Assembly: GCA_964451785.1 (NCBI GenBank)
Contig: CAYVJG010000035.1
Span: 1-28,638, forward strand
DNA: 28,638 nt
Source: JAJYSO01 sp964451785
Lineage (GTDB): Bacteria > Bacteroidota > Bacteroidia > Flavobacteriales > Flavobacteriaceae
Reading direction: 5' to 3'
The stretch's first letter is position 1; each line of letters opens with the position of its first letter. The position numbers and the translations under genes are program-made. Positions 16,547 to 24,727 of this stretch are shown piece by piece. The notes under the pieces are model-generated. The model searched no databases. It saw only the letters and a list, made by a program, of their open reading frames with translations, and was not told the origin of the DNA.

Positions 16547-17650
16547 ATGAAATCATATCAATCAACACTAGTTTTAATCGTTTTATTCTTTGCGCTGAGT
16601 ATGAGTGCTTTTGGGCAAAATAAAGGTAATTATAAAAATAAAAAGTTTGTAGTTGTGGTTGATGCAGGGCATGGAGGGAAAGACCCCGGAAATAGAGGAA
16701 ATGGATATTACGAGAAACATATAGCACTTGATGTAGCTTTAAAAGTAGGTAAGGCACTAAAAAAACACGCTGATGTTAAGGTCATTCTTACGCGTACCAC
16801 AGATGTGTTTTTAGAGTTGAAGGAACGTGCCGAAATAGCTAATCAAGCCGATGCAGATTTATTTGTCTCTATTCATTGTAATTCCTACGGCAAGAGTAGT
16901 AGCCCGCATGGTACAGAAACCTTTGTGCTAGGAACTTATCGCAATAAAGACAACCTAGCCATTGCCATGAAAGAAAACTCTGTAATTTATCTCGAGGATG
17001 ATTATGAGGTGAATTACGATGGATTTGATCCTAAATCACCAGCCTCATATATTAGTATGACCTTGATGCAAGAGGAGTATTTGGACCAAAGTATTTTATT
17101 GGCGGATAATATTCAAAACGAATTTACTAACGATTTAAAACGTACCAATCGCGGTGTAAAAAAAGCCGGATTTTTAGTGTTGCGCGAGACTTACATGCCG
17201 AGTGTACTCATTGAAATTGGATTTTTAACCAATCGTGCTGAAGGAAAATATTTGAATTCAGAACGCGGACAAACACAAATTGCTAAAGCTATTACCGAAG
17301 GTGTTGTCGATTATAAAAACGCCCTAAATTTAAATGCGTATAAGATAGAGAAAACAGCAGAACCTTCATCCAGTGATGTTTATAAAGACATTGTGTTTAA
17401 AGTTCAAATTGCAGCCGGTTCAAAGGCTTTAAAAACAGCCCCATATAATTTTAAAGGATTGAAAGGCGTAGAACGTCAGAAAGAAGGAAACCTCTATAGA
17501 TATTATTACGGAGCTACAGCAGACTATTTGAAAATTCAAAATTTACAAAAGGAAGCCGTCAAAGAAGGCTTTAAGTCGGCCTATATTGTTGCCTTTAAAA
17601 ATGGAGAAAAAATTAGCGTGAGCAAAGCTTTAAAACACAAAGCACAATAA
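16547..17650 (+). CDS. N-acetylmuramoyl-L-alanine amidase (Amidase_3)
   Basis: A 367-aa exported zinc amidase that cuts the bond between N-acetylmuramic acid and L-alanine in peptidoglycan. A signal peptide (residues 1-23, ending SAFGQ) precedes the Amidase_3 domain (about 33-255). Zinc and catalytic residues are placed as in the family: DAGHGGKDPG (H42), E56, SIHCNS (H110) and LIEIGFLTN (E223). The C-terminal 80 residues (VFKVQIAAGSK...AYIVAFKNGEKI) resemble a SPOR-like peptidoglycan-binding domain. It diverges from lptD with a short AT-rich spacer, and the MCE-domain gene follows on the same strand. Confidence 0.93.
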   Translation: MKSYQSTLVLIVLFFALSMSAFGQNKGNYKNKKFVVVVDAGHGGKDPGNRGNGYYEKHIALDVALKVGKALKKHADVKVILTRTTDVFLELKERAEIANQADADLFVSIHCNSYGKSSSPHGTETFVLGTYRNKDNLAIAMKENSVIYLEDDYEVNYDGFDPKSPASYISMTLMQEEYLDQSILLADNIQNEFTNDLKRTNRGVKKAGFLVLRETYMPSVLIEIGFLTNRAEGKYLNSERGQTQIAKAITEGVVDYKNALNLNAYKIEKTAEPSSSDVYKDIVFKVQIAAGSKALKTAPYNFKGLKGVERQKEGNLYRYYYGATADYLKIQNLQKEAVKEGFKSAYIVAFKNGEKISVSKALKHKAQ

Positions 17651-17690
17651 AAAGTAAAGCTATCTTAAGTGATGTTTTATTATTAATCCT

Positions 17691-17698
17691 TAGATTTG
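17691..17698 (+). promoter_or_regulatory. Candidate -7 box (TAGATTTG)
   Basis: TAnnTTTG match between the amidase and MCE genes, 22 bp before the TTG start of the latter. It suggests the MCE gene may have its own promoter. No -33 TTG partner was seen. Confidence 0.4.
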
Positions 17699-17720
17699 CC
17701 CCAAACCAAACCTTATATTT

Positions 17721-18680
17721 TTGAAAATTTCTAGAGAAGTTAAGACGGCCATATTAGCGCTTTTGGCTATTGGCATGGTGATTTTTGGCTACAGTTTTAT
17801 GAAAGGTCAAAACATATTCGATTCCCATAAAGAAATTTATGCAGTTTACGATAATGTTGAAGGATTATCCAGTTCAGCTGGAGTAACTATTAATGGCTTA
17901 AAAATTGGTAATGTTACTAGCATTCGCTTTTTAAATGAGTCAGGTAAATTATTAGTCACCATGACTATTGCATCTGATTTTCCATTTACCGATCAAAGTA
18001 CTGCCCAAATTTATAGCAGCGGATTTATCAGTGGTAAAGCCATTCAAATTTTGCCGGCTAATAAAGGTCAGCTTGTCCAATCTGGTGATACCTTGCCAAG
18101 TGCCGTTAAAGAAAGTATTGTCGATAACTTGACCAATAGCTTAACCCCACTTCAAGAAAAACTCGAAAGTGCCTTAACCGGTATTGATAGTTTGGTACAA
18201 GGTTTAAACAATGTTTTGGATGAATCAGGTCAAAACGATTTAAAAGAAGGCTTAGCAAGTTTGAATAAAACCATGCAAAATTTAAGTCATACTTCTGCTG
18301 AAATTGATCAGTTGCTCACTAAAAATGCCACTCAATTAGATACAACTATCAATAATATTAGTCAAACAGCTTATAATTTTGCCAGTTTATCGGACTCTTT
18401 AGCACAAATTGAAGTAGAGCCATTAGTGCGTAAAATTGACGGCATGTTAACTAACTTTAATAAGATTTCTTCTAAATTAAATAATGGCGAAGGAACTTTG
18501 GGTAAGTTAATCAATGATAATCAGATGTATGAGAATCTGGAGCATGCTTCAAAACAAATGGAAGAGCTTATTCAAGATATAAAATTACATCCAAGACGTT
18601 ATATAAATCTTAAATTCTCTATCTTTGGCGGAAAGGATAAAACACCGGCTTATCAAAAGCCGGATGATCCACTTAACTAA
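17721..18680 (+). CDS. MCE/MlaD-family lipid-transport protein
   Basis: A 319-aa protein with an N-terminal membrane anchor (REVKTAILALLAIGMVIFGYSFMKG, residues 5-29) and an MCE domain (about 38-112) containing the family pattern YDNVEGLSSSAGVTINGLKIGNV...IYSSGFISGKAIQI. A long helical, coiled-coil-like region (about 130-285) follows. MCE proteins are periplasmic substrate-binding parts of lipid-trafficking ABC systems such as Mla; the permease and ATPase partners are not in this window. The start is TTG: there is no ATG upstream in frame, and translation from TTG gives the usual (M)KISREVKTAIL N-terminus. Confidence 0.9.
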   Translation: MKISREVKTAILALLAIGMVIFGYSFMKGQNIFDSHKEIYAVYDNVEGLSSSAGVTINGLKIGNVTSIRFLNESGKLLVTMTIASDFPFTDQSTAQIYSSGFISGKAIQILPANKGQLVQSGDTLPSAVKESIVDNLTNSLTPLQEKLESALTGIDSLVQGLNNVLDESGQNDLKEGLASLNKTMQNLSHTSAEIDQLLTKNATQLDTTINNISQTAYNFASLSDSLAQIEVEPLVRKIDGMLTNFNKISSKLNNGEGTLGKLINDNQMYENLEHASKQMEELIQDIKLHPRRYINLKFSIFGGKDKTPAYQKPDDPLN

Positions 18681-18694
18681 ACTATAGAGGTGTT

Positions 18695-20038
18695 ATGCAC
18701 ATATTAGCTCAAATTCTTTTTGTTTTACTCTTAGCGTTTGGTGTTGGATTTTTTGTGCGTAATGTTAAAAAACTGCGCCGAAATATCAAACTTGGACGCG
18801 CTGTTGACCGTACTGATCAAGCGTCTCGGCGTTGGGGCAATATGGCCCGTGTAGCCTTAGGGCAATCTAAAATGGTTGTGCGCCCCATCCCTGGATTTTT
18901 ACACGTTTGTGTTTATGTGGGCTTTGTCCTCATTAATATCGAGATTCTAGAAATTGTTATCGATGGTATCTTTGGTACACATCGCATCTTTTCAGGGGCT
19001 CTAGGCAGTTTTTACAGTTTCTTGATTGGCTTTTTTGAAATCTTAGCTTTCCTTGTTTTCGTCGGGGTTGTCGTGTTTTGGATTCGTCGAAATATTGTGA
19101 AAATAAAGCGATTCTGGTCTAGTGAAATGAAAGGCTGGCCTAAAAACGATGGCAATAACATCCTTTATTTTGAGATGGTTTTGATGCTGTTGTTTTTGAC
19201 CATGAATGCTGCCGACCATCAATTGCAAATTTTAAACTACGGCCATTACGCTAAAGCTTCGGGCGTTGTTGGCGCTTTTCCTATAAGTGATTTTATTCGT
19301 CCACTATTTGAAGGCTTATCGGCTAGTGCCCTTGTTATTATTGAGCGCTCAGCTTGGTGGTTGCACATTGCCGGAATTTTATTTTTTCTCAATTACCTGT
19401 ATTATTCTAAACACCTGCACATTCTTTTAGCCTTTCCTAATACTTATTATGCTAATCTAAATCCTAAAGGAGAACTGGACAACTTAGCCGCCGTGACTAA
19501 AGAGGTTGAATTGATGATGGATCCTAATGCCGATCCTTTTGCGGCTCCTGAACCTGGAGAGGAAGAGGAGGAACCCGAAAAATTTGGCGCTAGCGATGTC
19601 ACCGACCTCAATTGGGTTCAACTTTTAAATGCCTATACCTGCACAGAATGTGGGCGTTGTACCTCAGAATGTCCTGCTAATAGATCGGGTAAACTATTAT
19701 CGCCGCGTAAAATTATGATGGACACTCGTGATCGCGTGGAAGAGATAGGAGGAATTATTGATAAAAAAGGAAGTTTTGAACCAGATGGAAAGCAATTACT
19801 CGACAATTATATTTCTCGTGAAGAGTTGTGGGCTTGTACAACCTGCAATGCTTGTGTTGAAGCTTGCCCTGTAGGTATTGATCCGCTTTCTATTATTGTA
19901 GAGATGAGACGTTACCTCGTTATGGAAGAAAGTGGTGCCCCTCAAGAACTAAATATTATGATGAATAATATTGAAAATAACGCCGCACCTTGGCCGTATA
20001 ATCAACAAGATCGGTTGAGTTGGGCTGATGAAAATTAG
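18695..20038 (+). CDS. Membrane-bound 2x[4Fe-4S] oxidoreductase subunit, heterodisulfide-reductase-like
   Basis: A 447-aa protein with about five transmembrane helices (first near residues 3-22, last near 217-240) carrying intramembrane histidines, as in NarI/DsrM-type cytochrome b subunits. A cytosolic ferredoxin-like domain follows, with two clusters: CTECGRCTSEC (C316, C319, C322, C326) and CTTCNACVEAC (C381, C384, C387, C391). It probably passes electrons between quinone and a soluble partner. In many Flavobacteriia, as I recall, the next gene encodes a CCG-domain (HdrB/GlpC-like) partner; here none follows and a terminator appears instead. It starts with ATG 14 bp after the MCE gene, so the two are likely co-transcribed. 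Exact electron donor and acceptor unknown. Confidence 0.88.
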   Translation: MHILAQILFVLLLAFGVGFFVRNVKKLRRNIKLGRAVDRTDQASRRWGNMARVALGQSKMVVRPIPGFLHVCVYVGFVLINIEILEIVIDGIFGTHRIFSGALGSFYSFLIGFFEILAFLVFVGVVVFWIRRNIVKIKRFWSSEMKGWPKNDGNNILYFEMVLMLLFLTMNAADHQLQILNYGHYAKASGVVGAFPISDFIRPLFEGLSASALVIIERSAWWLHIAGILFFLNYLYYSKHLHILLAFPNTYYANLNPKGELDNLAAVTKEVELMMDPNADPFAAPEPGEEEEEPEKFGASDVTDLNWVQLLNAYTCTECGRCTSECPANRSGKLLSPRKIMMDTRDRVEEIGGIIDKKGSFEPDGKQLLDNYISREELWACTTCNACVEACPVGIDPLSIIVEMRRYLVMEESGAPQELNIMMNNIENNAAPWPYNQQDRLSWADEN

Positions 20039-20062
20039 ACAAAACTTATTTAAGGATAAACT

Positions 20063-20103
20063 AAAAGCGATGAATTTTAACTTTGAAATTCATCGCTTTT
20101 TTA
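20063..20103. terminator. Strong terminator after the Fe-S protein gene
   Basis: A 15-bp arm 'aaaagcgatgaattt' (20063-20077) pairs with 'aaattcatcgctttt' (20086-20100), followed by further T. It closes the plus-strand operon and could also act for the small minus-strand frame ending at 20133. Confidence 0.88.
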
Positions 20104-20132
20104 TTAGCTATAATGACGGTCTAAGCGGTCAT

Positions 20133-20249
20133 TTATTTATCTGCCGTAGGAGAGGCTTCATTAGTAGATTCAGCCGGGTTACGACTAAAAAAGAATAATA
20201 AAAAAGTAACTAGTAATAAACTTCCTAAAATGTATAAAAAGGTCAACAT
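20133..20249 (-). CDS. Candidate 38-aa single-pass membrane protein
   Basis: A short open frame with ATG at 20247-20249. It encodes a strongly hydrophobic segment (LYILGSLLLVTFLLFFFS) followed by SRNPAESTNEASPTADK, a basic then polar tail. This is a plausible single-helix membrane protein, and a terminator lies just downstream. No upstream start codon extends it: the frame continues back to a stop near 20309 without an ATG. No clear -7 box was seen. Function unknown. The rest of 20250-20469 shows nothing I can identify. Confidence 0.45.
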   Translation of the reverse strand: MLTFLYILGSLLLVTFLLFFFSRNPAESTNEASPTADK

Positions 20250-20469
20250 GCTATTTTGGTTTTTAGCTTCTATATAATAGATGACAACTTCTTTAAAAGG
20301 TTGCGTCTATTGAGAAAAAACTTTTAAAAATTTAAAATCGTATGTTGTTTTTAATGATTCTCTGACCTTTAACGCTTGTTGTGAGCGAATTACAATCAGG
20401 TTTAGACTGTATTATAAAGTAAAATTAAAAAATTAAGATTTTTAAAAAGTAAATAAGGAGAAAAACAAC

Positions 20470-20979
20470 TTAACTCTCAGCTAATCGGTCATAGTCATAG
20501 CCTGCGCGAGCCAAAATGCGCTTAGCAGCTTGTAAAACGGCTGGTAGTGGGTTAGGGGGATGTACCGGAACAGGAGTAATAGCTTTGAGTTGAGTGAGTA
20601 AATCTTCGGTCTGTCCCTGCGTCAAGTTTTCGCAAATATCATACATCCCTCCAGGTATTTCTTCAGCCTCGTCATGTTTTTCTAAAACATGTCGCAGAAC
20701 TTTAAGTAAAGACTCATCGGGAGGAACAGCCATCAATGTGGTTAAAGCGCCGTGTTCTAATCTGAATTGTTGAAAATTTGGCAGTTGCTCGCCACCATTA
20801 GCCAGTTTAGCAGCAGGAAATAATAATTTTTCTTCCATCTTAATATGCGTCAATAAACCAATTCGGAAAGCTTTATATATTTCGGTATCAATGGCGGTGA
20901 TATCGGCTGTAGCGCGGTCTAGAAGCTCATCAATTCGGCGGTGATCTTGCGTAAAAAAATGATGTAACGGCTTATTCAT
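20470..20979 (-). CDS. Hemerythrin HHE-domain protein
   Basis: A 169-aa cytoplasmic protein with a four-helix hemerythrin-like domain (about 1-150). The di-iron ligand set can be placed: H13 (DHRRIDELL), H45 and E49 (HIKMEEKLLFP), H76 (EHGALTTLM), H102 and E106 (HDEAEE). Such proteins bind O2 or NO, or act in iron and nitrosative stress handling. The gene is 74 bp downstream of the flavoprotein reductase gene on the same strand, suggesting a shared redox function; that is inference. A proline-rich linker (TPVPVHPPNPLP) separates a short C-terminal helix. Confidence 0.88.
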   Translation of the reverse strand: MNKPLHHFFTQDHRRIDELLDRATADITAIDTEIYKAFRIGLLTHIKMEEKLLFPAAKLANGGEQLPNFQQFRLEHGALTTLMAVPPDESLLKVLRHVLEKHDEAEEIPGGMYDICENLTQGQTEDLLTQLKAITPVPVHPPNPLPAVLQAAKRILARAGYDYDRLAES

Positions 20980-21053
20980 AAAATGAATTTTAAGTAATCA
21001 AAATGAGGTGTTTATTGCAAATCTGTCGGTTAAAATATAACAACAAAAACTGA

Positions 21054-21710
21054 TTATACAATAATCGATTCGGTATCAGCCCCTAAGCTGATTAAGGCTT
21101 CACTAATATCTTTAGTAAATTGTTCAGGGCCACATACATAAAATCTGTAATCAAAATCGCCTATATTTTCTACCAGAAATTTTTTGTCAATATGACGTTC
21201 TCTAAATCCTATAACACCTTGTTTTGTAAAAACATTCTTGTAAGCATTGCCCAATAATTGGTGTAGCTCTTTCCCTAAAATAATATCATCTTGAGATTTA
21301 TTGGAATAGAGCAGTGCTACGCCTCTTAAATTTTTTGATAGGTAAAGCGCTCTAAATATAGCTATAAAAGGGGTAATGCCAGTTCCTCCAGCAATAAAAA
21401 TACCGGGACCTTTATACTCAAAAGTGTCAAAAACATCATGCATAATGATTTCATCACCAGCCGTCAGCAAACCGAGTTGTTGTGTTACGCCCTCGTGTTT
21501 CTCATAAATTTTTATAGTAAATTCGAGCTCAGGCCAATCATTGAGTGAGGTAAAGGTGAAAGGTTTGAGCTTATCTTCCCAACCTGGTTTAGGAACTGAT
21601 AAGTGTGTTGCCTGCCCTGGTCTATAAGTAAATCCTTCAGGCTTTTTGACTACAAATCGCTTAACATCATGAGTGATGTAACTGGTGTCTAAAATTTTTA
21701 GTTTTTGCAT
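21054..21710 (-). CDS. Ferredoxin/flavodoxin reductase-like FAD/NAD(P)H oxidoreductase
   Basis: A 218-aa minimal FNR-family protein: FAD-binding barrel (about 1-98) with RPGQATHLS (30-38) and KPFTFTS (49-55), then the NAD(P)-binding Rossmann half with GGTGITPF (108-115) and the terminal FYVCGPEQF (C193). The family moves electrons between NAD(P)H and ferredoxin, flavodoxin or haem-type acceptors through FAD. There is no fused ferredoxin or globin domain. It is the first gene of a pair with the hemerythrin, so it could reduce that protein or an unlinked flavodoxin. ATG start. Confidence 0.88.
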   Translation of the reverse strand: MQKLKILDTSYITHDVKRFVVKKPEGFTYRPGQATHLSVPKPGWEDKLKPFTFTSLNDWPELEFTIKIYEKHEGVTQQLGLLTAGDEIIMHDVFDTFEYKGPGIFIAGGTGITPFIAIFRALYLSKNLRGVALLYSNKSQDDIILGKELHQLLGNAYKNVFTKQGVIGFRERHIDKKFLVENIGDFDYRFYVCGPEQFTKDISEALISLGADTESIIV

Positions 21711-21773
21711 GAGATATATTTTAGTGTATTAAATGTACGCATTTTGCTAAATATAAACTCGCTTAGGATTATC

Positions 21774-21823
21774 TTATTTTGTTTTTTGAGAATTTGCTGT
21801 TATCGTCTGGCAGCTTTGCGAGG
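21774..21823 (+). repeat. Imperfect direct repeat of the gldB promoter region
   Basis: About 45 bases here align with 23268-23318, just upstream of gldB. Both contain TTATTTTG, TTTTGAGAA, a TTG, GTTATC and CTTTGCG in the same order and nearly the same spacing, and most differences are transitions. This copy has lost the clean -7 box. The two copies flank the receptor remnant. The surrounding spacer (21711-21958) also has a small hairpin, agcggt/accgct (21825-21842), and otherwise nothing recognisable. Confidence 0.5.
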
Positions 21824-21958
21824 AAGCGGTTTTTTTACCGCTAAACTTGAGAACCGAAGTCAAAACCGTAAATTTACACAAAAAAGTTCAATAGAAGGTG
21901 TTTACCCCAACTTGTATTCAAACCGTTTGTTAACAGTAGTTTATAATTACCAAATAAC

Positions 21959-23191
21959 CTAGAATTCAAAAGAAACTCCTGCGCCTATATAGCCCGAAAG
22001 TTTCCGGACAATATCGACTGCAAATATATTATTGTCAGCAGAAATTTCAATTTTATCAAAAGCATCAATATTGAGCATATTTGAACCTTCAATCCAATAT
22101 TTTAGGTTACTATCTTTACGGTCATAGTATATTTTTAATCCTAAATTGTAAAATTTTCTGTTGACACTTGTTGCCTTATAAATCTCATAAACATTGTCTA
22201 TATAGTATCTAATGTTTAGCTTCTTAATATAGCCGTTAAAATTAATAAAGGGGCTGACTTGATGTATTTTATTACTGTTGTTTCCTAACGCATAGTTTTG
22301 TTCTCTGTAGCTATAAGTTAGTCCTCCTTCGTAATTGAAAATAGTATTGTCAAAATTACTCCTCAACGATGTTGTAAACCTGTAGAAATTAGAGGTTACC
22401 TCATTTTTAAGTGTATTAATAAAATTGTACCGTTCAAGATAACTGTAACTTCCAGATAATTTTAGTTTGCTTTTTAGCTGATTAACGCGTTGTTCAAAGC
22501 TTAAACTCGTATTCCAATTGTAGTACTTAGGCGATAATTGTTTGTAAATGTTATTGTAATTAGATGACGTTAACGTATGTGTAGCAGTTGCTTGATTAGC
22601 TTGAATAAAAGAAGAATTTAACATGATTAAACTACCGTGATACAGATCAAAATTGAAATAATTAAACGCAAATATATTTTGTTTAAATAGTTCGGAATAT
22701 TTTATTGTTGAGGGTAAGATGAGGTTTCTGAAATCGTTGACATAAGTGCCCTTATGGAGGTCTTCTACTTTTGGAAAATTAACTATTCTATTATAACTTA
22801 AGATAAGGTGATGAGTCTGCGAAAAGTTTAGCTTTAGTTGCACTGTAGGTAAAATATCAAAGCGGTTTTTATGAGCATTTACTTCTAAATTACTGACTTT
22901 TGATTCCTTCAACTGAACTTTTAATAGATATTGCCAAAAACCTTCTTTCTTAGACAGCGACAAGTTGAAAAAACCATATTTAAGCTCTATTTTGCTAGTA
23001 AAGACGTCATTGGTATTGAGAATACTCTCAGTTGTAAAATCTGTATAGCTATAATTATAACCAAAGCTGCTGCGAAGGATAATGGTATTAATGCGTTGGG
23101 TGTATTTTGCAAATACACCCCAATTATTACTTTTTATGCTCTTGTTTTGAAGAAAATCATTAGTGATAAGGCCGCCAAAAAGTGAATTTAT
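21959..23191 (-). pseudogene. 5'-truncated TonB-dependent-receptor-type outer-membrane barrel
   Basis: The minus-strand frame is open from just after a stop at 23192-23194 down to the stop at 21959, about 410 codons. It begins mid-barrel (INSLFGGLITNDFLQNKSIKSNNWG...) and has no signal peptide, carboxypeptidase-like domain or plug. Content is the C-terminal barrel of a Bacteroidota receptor: alternating polar/aromatic strands, the HKNRFDILPTVQLKLNFSQTHHLILSYNRIVNFP pattern, and a final strand ending in phenylalanine (GVSFEF). The first start codon in frame is TTG at 22961-22963 (334 aa), which lies inside the conserved region. I read it as the remnant of a full receptor gene of perhaps twice this length; a short expressed barrel is less likely. 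Confidence 0.75.
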
Positions 23192-23277
23192 TTAATAAAC
23201 TCTATTTGGAAGTTACGAGCAGATCGTCTTGAATTTCTTTTTTTATGTTTTGCTTTTACCCCACAACTTATTTTGCC

Positions 23278-23309
23278 TTTTGAGAACTTGTCGTTATCAC
23301 TTATCTTTG
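23278..23309 (+). promoter_or_regulatory. gldB promoter, TTTTG-N19-TATCTTTG
   Basis: The Bacteroidota primary-sigma consensus is matched in both boxes: TTTTG (23278-23282), 19 bases, TATCTTTG (23302-23309). The predicted start lies about 35-40 bp upstream of the gldB ATG. This is the best promoter match in the window. Confidence 0.75.
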
Positions 23310-23352
23310 CGCGAGATAGGGACAGATTCAAATTAAACTTAATAGCTTAACT

Positions 23353-24321
23353 ATGCGTGTAAAATACCTACTTTTTATAGTGATTGTGCTGATATTGACA
23401 GGCTGTCAAACAAAAAATAAACGTGAGGAAGCTATAGCTAAAATTCCTATTCAAGTCCATGTAGAGCGATTCGATCAGCTATTTGCAAAGGCTTCTCCGG
23501 CTGATTTACCGCAACTCAAAGCTGATTACCCGTTTTTGTTTCCTAAACAATATGCTGATTCTGTTTGGATAGCTAAGATGAACGACAGCATTCAACGTGA
23601 AATTGACAAAGCCGTAACCAAGGCTTTTCCTGATTTTGACACTCAAAAAGAAGGACTGAAGCACTTGTTTCAGCATTTAAGTTATTATTTTAAAGACTTT
23701 AAAACACCGCGTGTAATTACCTTAACTTCAGGAGTTGACTACCATAATAAGGTTGTTGTGACTGATAGTTTGTTGTTGATTTCTCTGGATGTGTATCTCG
23801 GAGCAGATCATAAATTTTACTTCGGATTAGAACGCTATTTGGCAGATGATTTTATTCCGGAACAGATACTGCCTGATGTAGCTGAAGCCTATGCAAGGCG
23901 TTATGTGCCACGCCCTACTAGTCGAACTTTTCTAGATTATATGGTGTATTACGGTAAGATGCGCTATCTCAACGAACGCCTGTTGCCACAAACACCTGAA
24001 CATACTATTATGGCTTATAGCCCTGAAGAGTTAAGCTGGGCTAAGGCTAATGAACGTCAAATTTGGGGCTATTTCATAGAGCATAAATCGCTTTATCAAA
24101 CGAATCCTGATTTGCGTCGTGACTTTCTCGATATAGGGCCTTTTACCAAATTCGGTTTGGTTTTAGACAGTAAAAGTCCGCCTCAATTGGGGCAATATAT
24201 CGGCTGGCACATTGTGCGCCAGTACATGGAAAATCATGAAGATACAAGCTTGAAAGAGCTTTTAAATATGGATAATACCGCGCTGTTTAAAGCGTCAAAC
24301 TATAAACCAAAACAAGATTAA
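23353..24321 (+). CDS. gldB: Gliding motility lipoprotein GldB
   Basis: A 322-aa lipoprotein required for gliding in Flavobacterium. The signal sequence ends in a lipobox (LILTGC, C18). The body has the GldB hallmarks I recognise: VERFDQLF near the N-terminus, YFKDFKTPRVITLTSGVDYHNKVVVTDSLLLISLDVYLG in the middle, and the C-terminal IGPFTKFG...GWHIVRQYMENH. Length is typical. gldC follows with a 2-bp gap, as in other Flavobacteriaceae. A consensus promoter precedes it. The gene I remember upstream of gldB in F. johnsoniae (nadE) is absent here; a receptor remnant lies there instead. Confidence 0.95.
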   Translation: MRVKYLLFIVIVLILTGCQTKNKREEAIAKIPIQVHVERFDQLFAKASPADLPQLKADYPFLFPKQYADSVWIAKMNDSIQREIDKAVTKAFPDFDTQKEGLKHLFQHLSYYFKDFKTPRVITLTSGVDYHNKVVVTDSLLLISLDVYLGADHKFYFGLERYLADDFIPEQILPDVAEAYARRYVPRPTSRTFLDYMVYYGKMRYLNERLLPQTPEHTIMAYSPEELSWAKANERQIWGYFIEHKSLYQTNPDLRRDFLDIGPFTKFGLVLDSKSPPQLGQYIGWHIVRQYMENHEDTSLKELLNMDNTALFKASNYKPKQD

Positions 24322-24323
24322 TA

Positions 24324-24653
24324 ATGGCAAATAAACATTCTCAAATAAAAATTGACATCGAGACAGATGAAAATCACGTGATGGAAAACATGAAGTGGAC
24401 GGCTGAAGATGGAGGCGTGAAAGATCGCGATGCTAAAGCCATGATGCTTTCTCTTTGGGACCCTAATCGCAAAGAAAGTTTTCGCATTGACCTCTGGACT
24501 AAAGATATGCCGGTTGATGAAATGAAAACCTTTTTCTACCAAACTCTAGTCGCCATGAGTGATACTTTTTATCGCGCTACTGACGACCGTAAAATGATGG
24601 AAACTATGCGTGATTTCTGTGATTATTACGCAGAAAAAATGAATATAAAATAG
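24324..24653 (+). CDS. gldC: Gliding motility protein GldC
   Basis: A 109-aa soluble protein encoded 2 bp after gldB, with typical GldC sequence (SQIKIDIETDENHVMENMKWTAEDGG near the N-terminus, FRIDLWTKDMPVDEMKTFFYQTL in the middle, CDYYAEKM at the end). GldC has no signal peptide and no known catalytic activity; it supports gliding but is less critical than GldB in F. johnsoniae. A hairpin follows, so gldB-gldC form a two-gene unit. Confidence 0.95.
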   Translation: MANKHSQIKIDIETDENHVMENMKWTAEDGGVKDRDAKAMMLSLWDPNRKESFRIDLWTKDMPVDEMKTFFYQTLVAMSDTFYRATDDRKMMETMRDFCDYYAEKMNIK

Positions 24654-24676
24654 AAGTTTTCTCAAGCTGATTTTTG

Positions 24677-24705
24677 ACCGTCTTTACTATTGTGAAGGCG
24701 GTTTT
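24677..24705 (+). terminator. Probable terminator after gldC
   Basis: 'accgtctt' (24677-24684) pairs with 'aaggcggt' (24695-24702) with one G-T wobble and a 10-base loop, followed by a run of four T. It separates gldBC from the rhodanese gene. Confidence 0.6.
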
Positions 24706-24727
24706 CTCAACCTAAACTAAAAAAACA

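Noticed and set aside
21705..21962. 85-codon plus-strand frame overlapping the reductase start and adjoining spacer
   Set aside because: It starts with TTG inside another gene, has no domain-like sequence, and covers the direct repeat and a hairpin.
21959..22963. Annotating the receptor fragment as an intact 334-aa protein from TTG 22963
   Set aside because: The same frame continues upstream with barrel-like sequence to 23191 and lacks any export signal, so a truncated gene explains it better.
22931..23185. 84-codon plus-strand frame opposite the receptor remnant
   Set aside because: It is the complement of a recognisable outer-membrane barrel frame that is open over the same region.
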